From: Nephrocerus scutellatus
Lineage: Eukaryota > Arthropoda > Insecta > Diptera > Pipunculidae
DNA: 64,000 bases
Assembly (NCBI GenBank): GCA_947095585.1
Contig: OX352761.1
Coordinates: forward strand, 55,598,432-55,662,431
Direction of reading: 5' to 3'
Positions 46,346 to 56,851 of the stretch are shown piece after piece; position 1 is the first letter of the stretch, and every line of letters starts with the position of its first letter. The notes below the pieces were generated by a model, which was not told where the DNA came from, did not search any database, and saw nothing but the letters and a program-made list of their open reading frames with translations. A program made the position numbers and the translations under genes.

Positions 46346-47685
46346 CGGTGGGTTGTTCGTTTCCCAATACTCTTACCCTCTGGTTGTTAGATGGATTACC
46401 ATTGGTTGCCCTACTATTATTATTATTATTAATATTTCTATTCGGGACGTAGTTTCTATTATCGTCATTCTGGCGGTAGTTGTTATTCTGGTAGCTCGCT
46501 CTATAGCGGTTATCAGAATTGTTGTGTGGAATGACTCTGTTATCGTTATTGTAGTTGTAACCGTTGGTCATGTTATTGTCGTACCGTCCTCTAAAGTTTT
46601 GCCCTCTAATATTTTGCTCTCTAAAGTTTTGTCCTCTAAAGTTGTGTCCTCTAAAGTTTTGCCCTCTAAAGTTTTGTCCTCTAAAGTTTTGTCCTCTAAA
46701 GTTGTTTCCTCTAAAGTTCTGGTCTCTAAAGCTCTGTTCCCTAAAGTTCTGTCCTCTAACGTTCTGGTTGTAGTTGAGATAGCTAATCGATGAATTTGTT
46801 GACCCTTGGTCTATTTCCAGCAGGTGCTGTGCTGCTTCTTGAAAAGTCGTGTGTCTGGCGCTGTCGAGTATAATACGTAGTCTGTCATTCACCCCCTTTT
46901 TTAGGTAATCCCCTACGATCATTGGCTGTGGTTAATGTTGCTCGGGTGCTTTCACCATGGCAAGCTACCTCCAGCTCTGTCATTTTAGTTACTAATGTCT
47001 CGATGTCCGTTACGAATTCTCTTATAGGTCGATTTCCCTGATGTGTCCTACTAAGTTTTGTTTGTATTAGTTCAATGGTTTCTTTAGGTCCGCATTTTTC
47101 TGTTAGGTATTTTTTTAATTGTGCAAAATCTTCTGGTTTCTGACTTCCCAACTCGGTGAGTGCCCTACCTTGAATTTTGCATTTAAGTAAGAATTTTATT
47201 AGGGTTTGTTTTGCGGTCGGGGAGAGTGTATCGTAATAAAACTCAATACTGTTTAAAAAATCCCTGATGTTTTCTAGTCTTTTACCCTCTTCCTCACATG
47301 TAAGGGTTGGTAGCTTCTGAGCGAAGCTGAAACTAAATTCGTCCGTCATTTTATCTACGTCTGCTATTGTTTCATTTGGTGCACGTTCTGTCTCTTTTGT
47401 TACTTCTTCCTGTATTATACTTTTTTCAATTCTATCTATTGCTTCTATCTTATAACTGTATAGTTTTTTATATAGTTTATTGAGTTCTTTTTTTTCCGGT
47501 ATGGTTTCTTCTAGGAGTTTTGCTATAATTTGTGCTTGTCTAAAAATTGCATGAACTTGTTCTAACTTCTTTTCTCCTGATTCCCTCGTTTTTTTTCTAT
47601 TTGGTCCGTCCTTAGATTTTTTACGATAGCATAAAGATCTTCTACCAAAGAACCGAGCTCTTCCATGAGAAGTTGTGTTATTCAA
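46311..47685 (-). pseudogene. gag: Element B gag with a frameshift
   Basis: The first part (47,685-46,885, 266 residues) has a basic N-terminus, a predicted coiled coil around residues 38-90 and a capsid-like helical region (FSFAQKLPTLTCEEEGKRLENI). The frame is lost near 46,915, and the second part (46,922-46,311, 203 residues) resumes with VNDRLRIILDSARHTTFQEA, the usual capsid end, followed by FRGQN repeats, an Asn/Arg-rich tail and a stop at 46,311. The two parts overlap in different frames, so a small indel is the simplest cause. There is no CCHC finger; the RG-type tail may bind RNA instead. Confidence 0.85.
46595..46770 (-). repeat. 15 bp tandem repeat coding for FRGQN in gag
   Basis: About twelve copies of a 15 bp unit (cctctaaagttttgt on the + strand) encode FRGQN/FRGNN/FREQS variants on the - strand. 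The reading frame is preserved throughout, which suggests selection or recent expansion. RG/RGQ-rich tracts are common RNA-binding segments. Confidence 0.9.
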
Positions 47686-47697
47686 TTCAAATAATTA

Positions 47698-47931
47698 CTA
47701 TACTGATAACCTTCTTCCTATTACATTATGTTTTATGATTTCTTTTTTTATAACTTTATTTACTTTCCTCCTAAGTATTTTACGGATATAGTTAAATCCT
47801 ATAATTATTATTAGTATTAATATAATTGTGACTATGTCTATGCCATAGTTCATATTGTCATAACTCTTATTGGTCTGAGGTCCATTGTTATTTTCAATGA
47901 CCTCTTCAACCTTTGACTGGGTTTTTCCCAT
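47698..47931 (-). CDS. Element B small ORF 3: predicted myristoylated membrane protein
   Basis: 77 residues, intact. The N-terminus MGKTQS fits the MGxxxS N-myristoylation pattern. Residues ~29-52 (YGIDIVTIILILIIIIGF) form one strong membrane segment, followed by a basic tail (RKILRRKVNKVIKK). The predicted product sits on a membrane with a short acidic/polar N-terminal part and a basic C-terminal part. It ends 13 bp before the gag start codon, so it would be co-transcribed with gag. I do not recognise a characterised relative. It could target the particle to membrane or act as an accessory factor; both are inference. The start is the first ATG of the frame. Confidence 0.7.
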   Translation of the reverse strand: MGKTQSKVEEVIENNNGPQTNKSYDNMNYGIDIVTIILILIIIIGFNYIRKILRRKVNKVIKKEIIKHNVIGRRLSV

Positions 47932-48097
47932 TTTCGTAAAAATTTGTAATTACTAAAAAAATATTATAAAATATTATATAGAGAATTTTATTTTCTTGAT
48001 TATTATTTATATTACTATATATTATTAGGAATTATATTTAAAAAAAAAAATTTATATTTGAAAAATAATCATAGATATTAGTCTTATTTATTATCGA
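47932..48097. other. AT-rich leader gap in element B
   Basis: 166 bp of very AT-rich sequence between small ORFs 2 and 3 (poly-A/T runs at 48,000-48,065). No feature seen. Confidence 0.6.
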
Positions 48098-48256
48098 TTA
48101 CTCGTCATCGTCCATCTTCCAGTTGTCGATGAGTTTGAATATCTCAATTAAATGTGGGAACCGGTCCACTTCTGCATTTATTAGTCTTGTTTTGTACTGC
48201 CGAATGACGTCCTCCAGAATGAATTCGTCCGTGTCTCTGTCACTGTCGTTGTCCAT
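48098..48256 (-). CDS. Element B small ORF 2: 52 residue acidic protein
   Basis: Starts MDNDSDRDTDEFILEDVIRQ and ends WKMDDDE followed by TAA at 48,098. Acidic at both ends with a predicted helical centre (RLINAEVDRFPHLIEIFKLI). It begins 14 bp after the stop of small ORF 1 on the same strand. Its opposite charge to ORF 1 makes an interaction conceivable, but that is speculation. Too short for homology by eye. The intact frame in an otherwise damaged element is the main support. Confidence 0.55.
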   Translation of the reverse strand: MDNDSDRDTDEFILEDVIRQYKTRLINAEVDRFPHLIEIFKLIDNWKMDDDE

Positions 48257-48270
48257 TTGTGTCGAAATTT

Positions 48271-48702
48271 TTAGTTTCTCCTGGCTCTGCTTACGGTGTC
48301 GTTGAATAGCTTGTCGAACGCCTGTTTCTCGGCTAGATTCTTTTTCTTCTTGTCCTTCCTTCTGTTGCGGATGGCCTTTTTCAAGTCCTTCAGTTGCTGT
48401 AAAAATTCTTTCCTCGTCTCCTTCGACTGGTTTGGAATGCTTGCCAGTCTTCGCAGTTCAACGAGTTGCTGCTTTTGCTGTACTCGTGTGCCTCCTCGTT
48501 TTTTTCCTGGTGATGGTGCAGTATGGTCTTTGACTACTGGCTTCTTCAATTTCTGTCGTCGTCTGTACTCCTCTTTTGACAGTGGCTTTGGTCCCACCTG
48601 GTCCTGTTCCAGTGGAACCTCGGGCTGGAGCAGGGCTTGTGCTTCCCTGATGTAATCGGCCGCAAGTGCAAGTTTCTCTTGCTGTCGTTCGTTGGACGAC
48701 AT
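48271..48702 (-). CDS. Element B small ORF 1: 143 residue basic protein
   Basis: First frame after the PBS, starting about 70 bp downstream of it. Residues 1-35 are a helical acidic/hydrophobic segment (LALAADYIREAQALLQ); a Pro-rich linker follows, then PSPGKKRGGTRV, and the last 60 residues are strongly basic with predicted coiled coil (KKAIRNRRKDKKKKNLAEKQ). The size and basic tail suggest RNA binding or a nuclear signal. No domain recognised. The frame is undamaged, unlike gag and pol. Confidence 0.65.
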   Translation of the reverse strand: MSSNERQQEKLALAADYIREAQALLQPEVPLEQDQVGPKPLSKEEYRRRQKLKKPVVKDHTAPSPGKKRGGTRVQQKQQLVELRRLASIPNQSKETRKEFLQQLKDLKKAIRNRRKDKKKKNLAEKQAFDKLFNDTVSRARRN

Positions 48703-48774
48703 GTACGATGATTTATAAGTGTTTAGAAAAATTATTTTTCTTGACTTAGAAAAATTATCTTAGTATTAAGCCAG

Positions 48775-48792
48775 AATTTGGCAGGATCGCCA
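48775..48792 (-). promoter_or_regulatory. Element B primer binding site
   Basis: On the - strand TGGCGATCCTGCCAAATT directly follows the LTR end AACTTTACA, the normal PBS position. The TGGCGA start fits a tRNA CCA end. The 412/mdg1 group is known for tRNA-Arg priming, but I have not verified this tRNA. Confidence 0.75.
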
Positions 48793-49694
48793 TGTAAAGT
48801 TGGTCCCTTTTCGAAGCCAACCTTGTGGTTTAGAGTTTATATCAACCTTGATTCTTGACTGTGTTCGGCGTGTTGCCGTATAACCACTAACCCAAAAGCC
48901 GGAGCTCCTTAGGGCGTCAGTATCAGGACGATATGTTTACGAGGAAAAAATAAGACGACGAGGTTTTTACTTTCAACGTTCACTTTTTGGAAATGAATGG
49001 ATTTATTTGATAATTTTTTCTTCTTTTATACCAATTTACTGATCGATTTTTGATCATACATCGGATCTGGAATGCCTACTCATCGATATTCATATTTTCC
49101 CTAATATTGCCTTATCAGCATAGTGCATGTATGTATGTACGTAATTTATGACCGACCGCGTCAAGTGTTTTTGGGTTCGCTCGCCTATTCTGCTGTGTTG
49201 ACATATATGTTTCCACAAGCGAACGACCTTATTATTTCATTACCATTTCCATGCGCCGCTTACTCAGCACATTGCATGGAAAGGGTAATTAACGTTCTAA
49301 GCGGTCGGCGCTCATTTGCCCATGATGCTTAGACTGCATATTTATTTTCATAGGCGAGCGACCGCTGGTCATAAATTATGCTATTGGAGATGTTTTATAT
49401 TTTTTGTTCCCATGCACCGAGTGTGCTATTAAACAATACGTGTGGGTTTTGTTTGCTTTTATTTTTCATGCACCAAGTGTGCTGTTAACCAATACGTTGT
49501 ATTGGTTTGTGTGTGCGTTTATTTTCGTGCACCGAGCGTGCTATTAATTAATGACTGATATCTAAGATTTTTGTATTTTATTTTGAGAGGCACTAGAGTC
49601 GATGTAGGGTCAAAATTTTGTATGCTTAATTCAATTAAAATGTTGTATGCTTTTAGGCATAGTATTTATGTGGTCGCTGGTGCGATCCCTCACA
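48793..49694 (-). mobile_element. Element B 5' LTR
   Basis: 902 bp, about eight differences from the 3' LTR (for example ttggtccc against tttgtccc near its end). It is followed outward by the second CAAT target copy at 49,695-49,698. Confidence 0.92.
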
Positions 49695-50508
49695 CAATAA
49701 CACACAGCAATTAAACCAAATGTACATTATGCCGACGCAGAATATAGTACACAGTACAAACGATCGAGTCGTTGTACTGATGCGTTGCCGTACGACGCCT
49801 ATGCTGATGTCATATTTCTCTATCCATTCACCAACTTACATATTGCGCAACCGCACTGCAATATGATTCAAATGTAGGTCACAACCGCGTACATGAATTT
49901 GATTTCCTCTTTCGCGCATTAAGATAGGTCAGTATTAAAAGCTCGAATGTGTTGAGTTTGATGTTGTGAGCTTTCATATAGGAATCTTTGATAGTAGCTT
50001 AACTAGTAAAAGCTCCAATACCGAGGTTTCGTTATTGGAACTGAGTCAGAGTATAGCCAGTCAATATAGTGAGTCTTATAAGGTACCAGCAGTCAGTGGA
50101 AAGTCAGTGGAGTCAGTCAATCAATCAGTCATTTAATCAGTCTATTTTAAATAGCCATTTTTACTAAATCTTAAATAAAATACAATTCTAAATACTTGCT
50201 AAATTAAAGCAAAAGTTACTAAATCTTAAACAAAGTACAACTCTAAATATTAAATATAGTGCAACTCTAAATCATAAATGAAGTGCATCTTAAAATAATT
50301 TGTTAAATTAAAGGTTAAGTTACTAAACATTAAATAAAACTACTGAAAAATATGAACTCGATGTAAACAGTCTAATGAATAGATTTTAAAATATATGTAT
50401 AAACTAAAACTTTCGATTCTTATTTAATTGGACAAAAGAATTCGTTAAAAACAGGTAAGCCCATTAACAGTTGTAGAACCTCTTATCTTCAAAGATACGA
50501 GTACAACA
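49695..50508 (+). mobile_element. Element D 5' LTR, second part
   Basis: Continues the D LTR from caataacacacagcaatt to gagTACAACA at 50,508. Compared with the 3' LTR it is about 90 bp shorter in a block of ~48 bp AT-rich repeats (50,163-50,330 against 62,570-62,830). Confidence 0.87.
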
Positions 50509-51084
50509 TAAAAATTGGTGTCGGATGTGGGGTATTGCCTGTAAAAGGTGCAGTTATAAATTCAAGTGAAAAGTGAAACAACAAAATTTGAACAAAATTC
50601 ATAGTGAACAATAAAAAGAAATAAGCAGCAGAAAAGAAAAGGGGTTCCAGCAAATAATCATATCTTCATCACCATACATCAACCAGGATCATGATTTTAC
50701 ATCAATCAGGATCATCATTTTACATCAATCAGGATCATCATTCTCTCCTCATATCGACCAAGGATCACTCACCTACATCTTAATTACAAGTAATTTTTTT
50801 ATCAAAAATTTAAAAACCATTTTAATAAAAATATATAATAAAAATATATAATAAAAATATATATAAAAATTCATTAGAGTATAAATTTTTTTTTACCTTA
50901 AAATTGTGTTCATCTTTACCATATAATATATTATATATCAACAACGTAAGAAAACTTTTACTCATAAATTCCAAAATATTATAAATTTGGCTAATTTCAA
51001 TAATCTTATGATTCTTAAATAACTAGTTCAAAGATTTTTTTTCTCTTCAATACATGTCTTCTAAAAGCTCCAACGCATCCCAGA
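50509..51084 (+). other. Element D leader with primer-binding-like site
   Basis: TTGGTGTCGGATGTGGGG starts at 50,515, seven bases after the LTR end, and resembles a tRNA-Leu-type PBS (the tRNA is my inference). The rest is AT-rich leader with repeated atcaatcaggatcatcattt motifs (50,690-50,745). An inverted copy lies at 30,965-31,449. No gene in this 576 bp. Confidence 0.65.
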
Positions 51085-51790
51085 ATTCGATGGGACTCGT
51101 TCATTACTACACAAATTCATAAACGCTTGTGATCTTATAGTAGAAGAAACGTCTCCTACTGAATTACCGGTTCTCCTCACAATAATAAAAACTAAATTAT
51201 CTGGTCCCGCGTACAACATTATCAAATACAATGAATTCGGAACTTGGGAAGAGATAAAAGCCAAATTGCAAAACCAATTTTTGGAAACAAAATCTCTTAC
51301 CCAATTACAAATGGACTTAATACAAATAAAACAAAAACCTACAGAATCAGTGCGTCTCTTTGCCAATAGAGTTGAACGAACATTAGCTAATCTCAACGAC
51401 GCATGTATAGCTAGTGAAGGTATTGCTAATTCAGCATGTATACAAAGTATAAAAGGTAAAACCGTGTTAAGGAGTTTCGAAAAGGGGCTCCTTCCGAAAT
51501 TAATTTTGATTATGAAAGCATCAAGGTTTGATACTTTAACCGAAGCTGTCGAAGCAGTAGTACAGGAAGAAAAAAGTTTTTCCCCACATTCCTACTATTC
51601 GTCTTATTCTCAAAATAAAAGTTCTAACCTTAAAAATAAAATCTCTCGTGTAGACTCAATCATGATATCCTCTGAATCCACAATGAATCCTAACTTATCC
51701 AAATTTCTTATCGATGGTGGTAGTGAAATTTGTCTTATTAAATCGGATAAATTAAAGCCTAACACAACAATAAATTCTAATATAATTTAA
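51085..51790 (+). pseudogene. gag: Element D gag fragment running into protease
   Basis: The frame from about 51,090 reads KFINACDLIVEE, TIIKTKLSGPAYNIIKY and WEEIKAKLQNQF, matching the capsid region of errantivirus gag. The N-terminal part of gag is missing. It continues through VRLFANRVERTLANL and EAVEAVVQEEKSF and then, in the same frame, protease with FLIDGGSEICLIK, where DGG replaces the usual DTG/DSG. The frame stops at 51,788. No zinc finger is present, which is usual in this group. Confidence 0.78.
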
Positions 51791-53561
51791 CTCTTCATCC
51801 GGAATAACAAATTCAGTAATACACACTAGAGGTGTAGTCCTTATTAAAATAACCTTGCCTTAACATGTCTCAATCTCTTATCCATTTCACATAGTAGATA
51901 AAAATTTCCCTATAAATGCAGATGGTATAATTGGTAATAATTTCCTCAACGACCACCATGCTCCAATAGACTATGGTACTAATCTCCTAACACTTTTTAC
52001 ACAAAAATATGTCATTGAGTACGATTTAATTTCCTCAAATTTGGTCACTATTCCTGCTAGAACAGAAACCATAGTTCCTGTTCCAAAAGAAATGAATGCA
52101 GATAGTATATGTCTTGCACAGCAATTACCAAATGGTCTATATATCGGTAATAGCATTACTCCCGCAAAAAGTTCGATCATGTATATTTCTGTTATTAGCT
52201 CTTCTGAATCTGATGTTGAGTTTAATACAGACGAACTACTCTTCGATAAAGTCTCAAACTATAACGTACTAAAAATTCAACAATATCCTTCTTCTTATGA
52301 CAGGATACAAGCCATAAAAAATCTAATAGAAACTAACCACATGACCGCTAAGGAAAAGGACTCAATACTAAATCTATGTCTTTTGTATAGCGACTTATTC
52401 TACCTTAAAGGCATACGGAAGTCTTTCAACATCACATTCATACACCAGTCGCAAACCCCTCTATATAAAACTATATAGATTACCAGAAGCTCAACGCCAG
52501 GAGGTTAATAAGCAAATTCACGAGATGATGGTAGATAGTATTATCCAACCATCGAATAGTCCGTGGAATTTCCCACTAATATGGTACCCAAAAAACCAGA
52601 TAAAAACGGCAACAAGAAATGGAGGATCGTAGTAGATTTCCGCAAACTCAACGATAAAACCGTTGGAGATGCTTATCCTCTACCAAATATAACTGACATT
52701 CTAGATCAACTGGGTAGCTCAAAAGGCAGCCTTTTCTTCTCCATTTGGTCACTACGAATTCATTAAAATGCCTTACGGACTAAAAGGTGCACCAGCTACC
52801 TTCCAAAGGTTAATGAATAACGTGTTGACTGGATTACAGGGTATCAAAGCCTTCGTATATATGGATGACATCGTGTTATATGGAAAAACTCTAGAAGAAA
52901 CTCTAAACTCTAAACTAGTTGAAATTTTCGAACGTTTGAAATCACATAATTTAAAACTACAGCCAGAAAAATGTCAATTCTTAAGAACAGAGCTCACTTG
53001 TAATTACAGAATCAGGAATCAAACCAGATCCTAGTAAAATAGAATGTGTTAAGGAATTCAAACAACCGAAAAATGTTAAAGAAATTAAAATGTTCTTGGG
53101 GCTCGCAGGTTATTATCGTCGATTCATTCAAGATTTTGCAAAAATTTCAAAACCACTAACGGCATTCTTAAGAAAAGACGTACCATTCTTGTGGACTCCA
53201 TTATGTACTGTCGCCTTTCATGAACTCAAGTCAAAACTTATAAACCCTCCTCTTCTTCAATATCCTGATTTTAACAACAAATTCATTCTAACAACAGATG
53301 CAAGTGATGTCGACATCGGAAGTGTTTTGTCACAAGGTGAGATAGGAAATGATTTACCTATCGCCTATGCCTCTCGCACCTTTAATAAAAGTGAGAAGAA
53401 ATATTCTACTACAGATAAGGAATTGCTTGCCATTGTTTGGTCAGTCCGGCATTTCCGACCCTACCTGTATGGAAGAAAATTCGTCCTTTATACCGATCAC
53501 AAACCTCTCATTTACATCCGCAATTGCAAGGACATAAGTTCAAGATTAATGAGGTATCGTC
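51791..53561 (+). pseudogene. pol: Element D pol part 1: protease end, RT, RNase H (broken)
   Basis: The protease remainder shows DGIIGNNFL near 51,925. The linker and RT start (52,041-52,478) are followed by MVPKKPDKNGNKKWRIVVDF and PLPNITDILDQLG. At about 52,735 a deletion removes the RT segment containing the first catalytic aspartate and shifts the frame. RT resumes at 52,768 with MPYGLKGAPATFQRLMNNVL and FVYMDDIVLYG, shifts again at about 53,005, and continues with FLGLAGYYRRFI. RNase H (LTTDASDVDIGSVLSQ, KELLAIVWSVRHFRPYLYG, LYTDHKPL) ends where element C is inserted. Sequence is of 17.6/297 type. Confidence 0.88.
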
Positions 53562-53698
53562 TGTTTAGTTAAAACGCGTTGGGTATTTTTCCAACCATTT
53601 ATTTTATTTACATGCGAACGCCATGAGCGTGAGAAACAGACTGTTGATATGGTTGATGACAGATCTTCACTGTTGTTCGATCTCTCATCAACCGTACA
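53562..53698 (-). mobile_element. Element C 3' LTR
   Basis: Read on the - strand from TGTACGGTTGATGAGAG to AACTAAACA, 137 bp, with an AATAAA-like signal (AAATAAAATAAATGG). It is preceded on that strand by ATCTTTAAGGGGGAGA, the polypurine tract at 53,699-53,714. Confidence 0.85.
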
Positions 53699-53906
53699 TC
53701 TCCCCCTTAAAGATAAGGAAAACTTTAATCTACATGCGAATACAAAATAATAATAATATACATAGCTTAATTTAAACAAAGTATGAATTTTGTATCAAAG
53801 GTAACAATTTTAGGTTATAATCGTATGAGACACGTTCTTGTGTTAACAATAAAAGTTAATAATGACTAAATTTCAAAATTCATTAATTCATTAATTCATA
53901 TATTTA
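53699..53906 (-). other. Element C polypurine tract and 3' untranslated stretch
   Basis: The purine tract is at 53,699-53,714. The remaining AT-rich ~190 bp up to the pol stop at 53,907 contain nothing recognised. Confidence 0.65.
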
Positions 53907-56851
53907 TCAAACGTTACTTTCTTCCAAAATTAGATTATTACTTTTGCTTAGAGTATTGTGAACTTTATTTTTTATGGTTGTCTTATTTGAATAATTGTCT
54001 TTACTAAGTTGCTCGGAAAATCTCTTTCGAATATTTTTAGAGTTACGCCTGTATATACCTCCCCTCTCAAGCTCTATCAAATAAGACCTTGGTTCAGCTA
54101 GTATGGATATAATCTTCCCTGGAACCCATCTATTATGTAAAGACTGCATCCAAACAAGATCTCCCAAATGAAAAGATTGCTTAATAGAAGCATTTTTATT
54201 ATAGTATGTTTCAGCTTTTTGTTTAGTGTTATGCATACGTTGAATTGGGTTTTCGGGTAACTTTGGAATGAGAATTTTATCATGGGCAGGTATTTTTGTC
54301 CTAAGGGTGAATACCCAGTGCTTTGAACTGGTGTGTTTCTGTACTCTAAAAGTTGTAAAAATAGGTCCGTCCTAGATGCATGACTTTTACGAAGCAAATC
54401 TTTGCTGATTGCTACATATTTTTCTGCTAGCCCATTCGACTTGGGATAATAAGGGCTACTGAAAACAAATTTTGTACCGATTTGCTTTGGAAAAGCCAAG
54501 CAGTTAGCACAGTTCAATGGATTGTTATCGGCTATAATAATTTAAGGTATACCATGACAAAAAAAAAAACATTTTTCAAATTTTTTATAATTTCATTGGC
54601 TGACTTATTTTGAATTGGAAGTAATTCTAACCATTTAGAATAGTAATCAACAACTACAAGGTAATAACATTTTGAGTATTATAAAATAATACTCAAAAAA
54701 AATACAAAAAAAAAAAAAAAATATCTAGACCCAATTTCAGAAATGCTGTTTTTGGAATATCTTGAGACATTATTGGTTCCTTTCTTTCAGAAACTTTGAA
54801 CTCTTGGCATATCGAACAACCATTTATAAAATTTTCAATTTGATTGTTCATATTTTTCCAAAACAATAAGGATTTTGCGCGTAGTTTGGTTTTATTTATT
54901 CCCAAATGTCCTTCGTGCAAAAGTCTTAAATATTCATGCTGTAAACTTTTGGGCACAACGATTCTATTCATGTAAAATAAAATATCGTCTTCAACCGACA
55001 AGTCCTGTTTTGGCCAACCACTCAAAATTAATCTTTTTACTTTAAGCAGTTCGGAATCTTTTCCGATTCCTTTTTGTAATTGAACTTTCATGTCATCACT
55101 TATATTAAGTGAATGAATCATTTAATCAAAATTGTCCTCATTACTGGTCTTTGTTTCGTTTAGAAAAGAGCGAGATAAAAGATCAGCAACGTGTAAATGT
55201 TTACCGGGAACGAATAATAATTTTAATTTGTACTTCATTAGATTAAGTTTCATCCTTTGAAGACGTGTGCAATATATTTTGTCCAAGTCTTTGGAACAAA
55301 TTGTAACCAACGGTTTGTGATCTGTTTGAACTGTAACTGTACGACCATATATGTAGTTGTGAAACTTAGCGCATGCAAAGGTAACGGCCAGCAGTTCTTT
55401 TTCAATTTGCGCATAATTTATTTCAGACTCGGTGAGTGCTCTCGAAGCAAAACTTACTGGTCCATCCGCCTGCAAAAGGCAACATCCCAAAGCACCTTTG
55501 GAAGCATCGCACTGTAAAATTATTTCTTTGTTTATGTCAAACATATTCAGTATAGAAGCACTACATAATTATTGTTTTACTTTAGTGAAAGTTTTATAAT
55601 GTTGGTCCAACCAAATGAAATTTGTGTTTTTCTTTAATAAAAGGCGTAAATTTTCCGAAATTTCGGAAAGATTTGGAATAAAACTTCTGAGATAATTTAT
55701 TAAGCCAAGAAAGCGTTGTAGTTCTTGTTTGTTCGTTGGTGGTTTTATTTCCAAAATTGATTTTATCCTGTCAGGGTCTGGACTAATGCCTTTTTCGGTT
55801 AAAATATGGCCTAGATATTTCACTGAAGTGAGCTTGTACTGAAACTTGTCGGAATTAAATTTGACTCCTACCTCGCGAGCTTTTTTGAACACGTTTTTTA
55901 GATTTTGATCATGCTCAATGCCGTCTTTTCCATAGACGATAAGATCATCCATATAGACGCATGTTCCGCGAGGACTGCTAAAGATACACAAATCGCTTGA
56001 CTTTTCATTAATTTGGTTTGTGCCAAAACCCATGTTTTAAATCTAAGACTGAGAAAAATTTCATTCCGCAAAGCTGGTGTTTAATATCTTCTAACTTTGG
56101 TATTAAAAAATGTTGGGGTTTAAGCGCTTTGTTTAGATCTCTTGGATCAAGACAAAGCCTTATATATTTATTTCGTTTTTCAACAATTACCAAGTTACTA
56201 ACCCAATTTTTTGGAATTTCAACTTTTTTTATAATGCCATTATTCTCTAATTTTTGCAACGCTATTTTTACCGGTTCTAGTAAGGAGAGGCGTATTCTTC
56301 GTGGGGGTTTTATTGTGGGGATTATTGAAGAGTCTACCTGTAGTGCACATTTCGTAGGATATTTACCTATTCCTGTAAAAATATCTTTATTATCAATTAC
56401 TAATAATTTCTCGGAATGTTTGATAGAATTGATTCTTTTAATCAATTGCATTTGAACACAACTTTTTATTCCAAGTAAGGGCGTTGTATTTTCTTTCACC
56501 ACATGGAAATCAGTGGCATAAATTTTGTTTTTCACCCTGCAACTAAGTTTGACAGAACCCATCGGGAAAATTTTGTTTCCACCATAACCCTGTAAAACTC
56601 CCATACCTTTTTCTACTATCTCAGTTTGAGCACTAGTTAAATATTTAAACGGAATTACATTTACTTAAGCTCCGGTATCTAACTTGAATGCAATTTTTAC
56701 ACAATCTACGTCCATTTCTTCTGTCCAGCAGCACTTTTCTCTATCCACTAAAGAACATACGAAAAAATTTTCCTCACTACTCGAATCACAATCACCTGCT
56801 TTATTAGAGATCCCATTGACTGAAACATTTCGATATTTTTTGTTTCTATTT
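53907..56851 (-). pseudogene. pol: Element C pol (broken)
   Basis: Protease at about 56,700 reads FKLDTGA, then a TAA at 56,665 where a sense codon is expected. RT (56,604-56,008) shows WVSNLVIVEKRNKYIRLCLD and FFSVLDLKHGFW; then a deletion removes part of the palm before VYMDDLIVYG in the next stretch (56,033-55,569). RNase H is open at 55,544-55,122 (LQCDASKGALG, EKELLAVTFACAKFHNYIYG, TDHKPL). The integrase zinc finger is at 55,121-54,693 (HEGHLGINKTK, CSICQEFK); the core is interrupted by an A-rich insertion, and the end is at 54,517-53,907 (YYPKSNGLAEKYV, WVPGKIISILAEPRSYLIE, YRRNSKNIR). Mag/K02A2.6-type sequence, not functional. Confidence 0.87.
54672..54724. repeat. Hairpin plus poly-A tract interrupting element C integrase
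   Basis: gagtattat aa aataatactc forms a near-perfect hairpin followed by two A-rich runs (one of about 17 As). It falls where the integrase catalytic core should continue. Confidence 0.7.

Larger units (their letters stand above)
41283..49694 (-). mobile_element. Element B: full-length 412/mdg1-like LTR retrotransposon
   Basis: Two 902 bp direct LTRs (41,283-42,184 and 48,793-49,694) bound an internal region read on the - strand: PBS, three small frames, gag, pol. It is flanked by CAAT on both sides (41,279 and 49,695); the uninterrupted site caaaaccaataacacacag exists at 62,092-62,110 and inverted near 32,345. By eye the LTRs differ at about eight positions (under 1 percent), so insertion is recent relative to the rest. 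RT and integrase sequence and the lack of env fit the 412/mdg1 lineage. Gag and pol carry disabling changes. Confidence 0.9.

Noticed and set aside
46353..46793. + strand 146 and 69 codon frames with Ser/Lys/Val or Cys/Pro/Leu repeats
   Set aside because: Complement of the FRGQN gag repeats.
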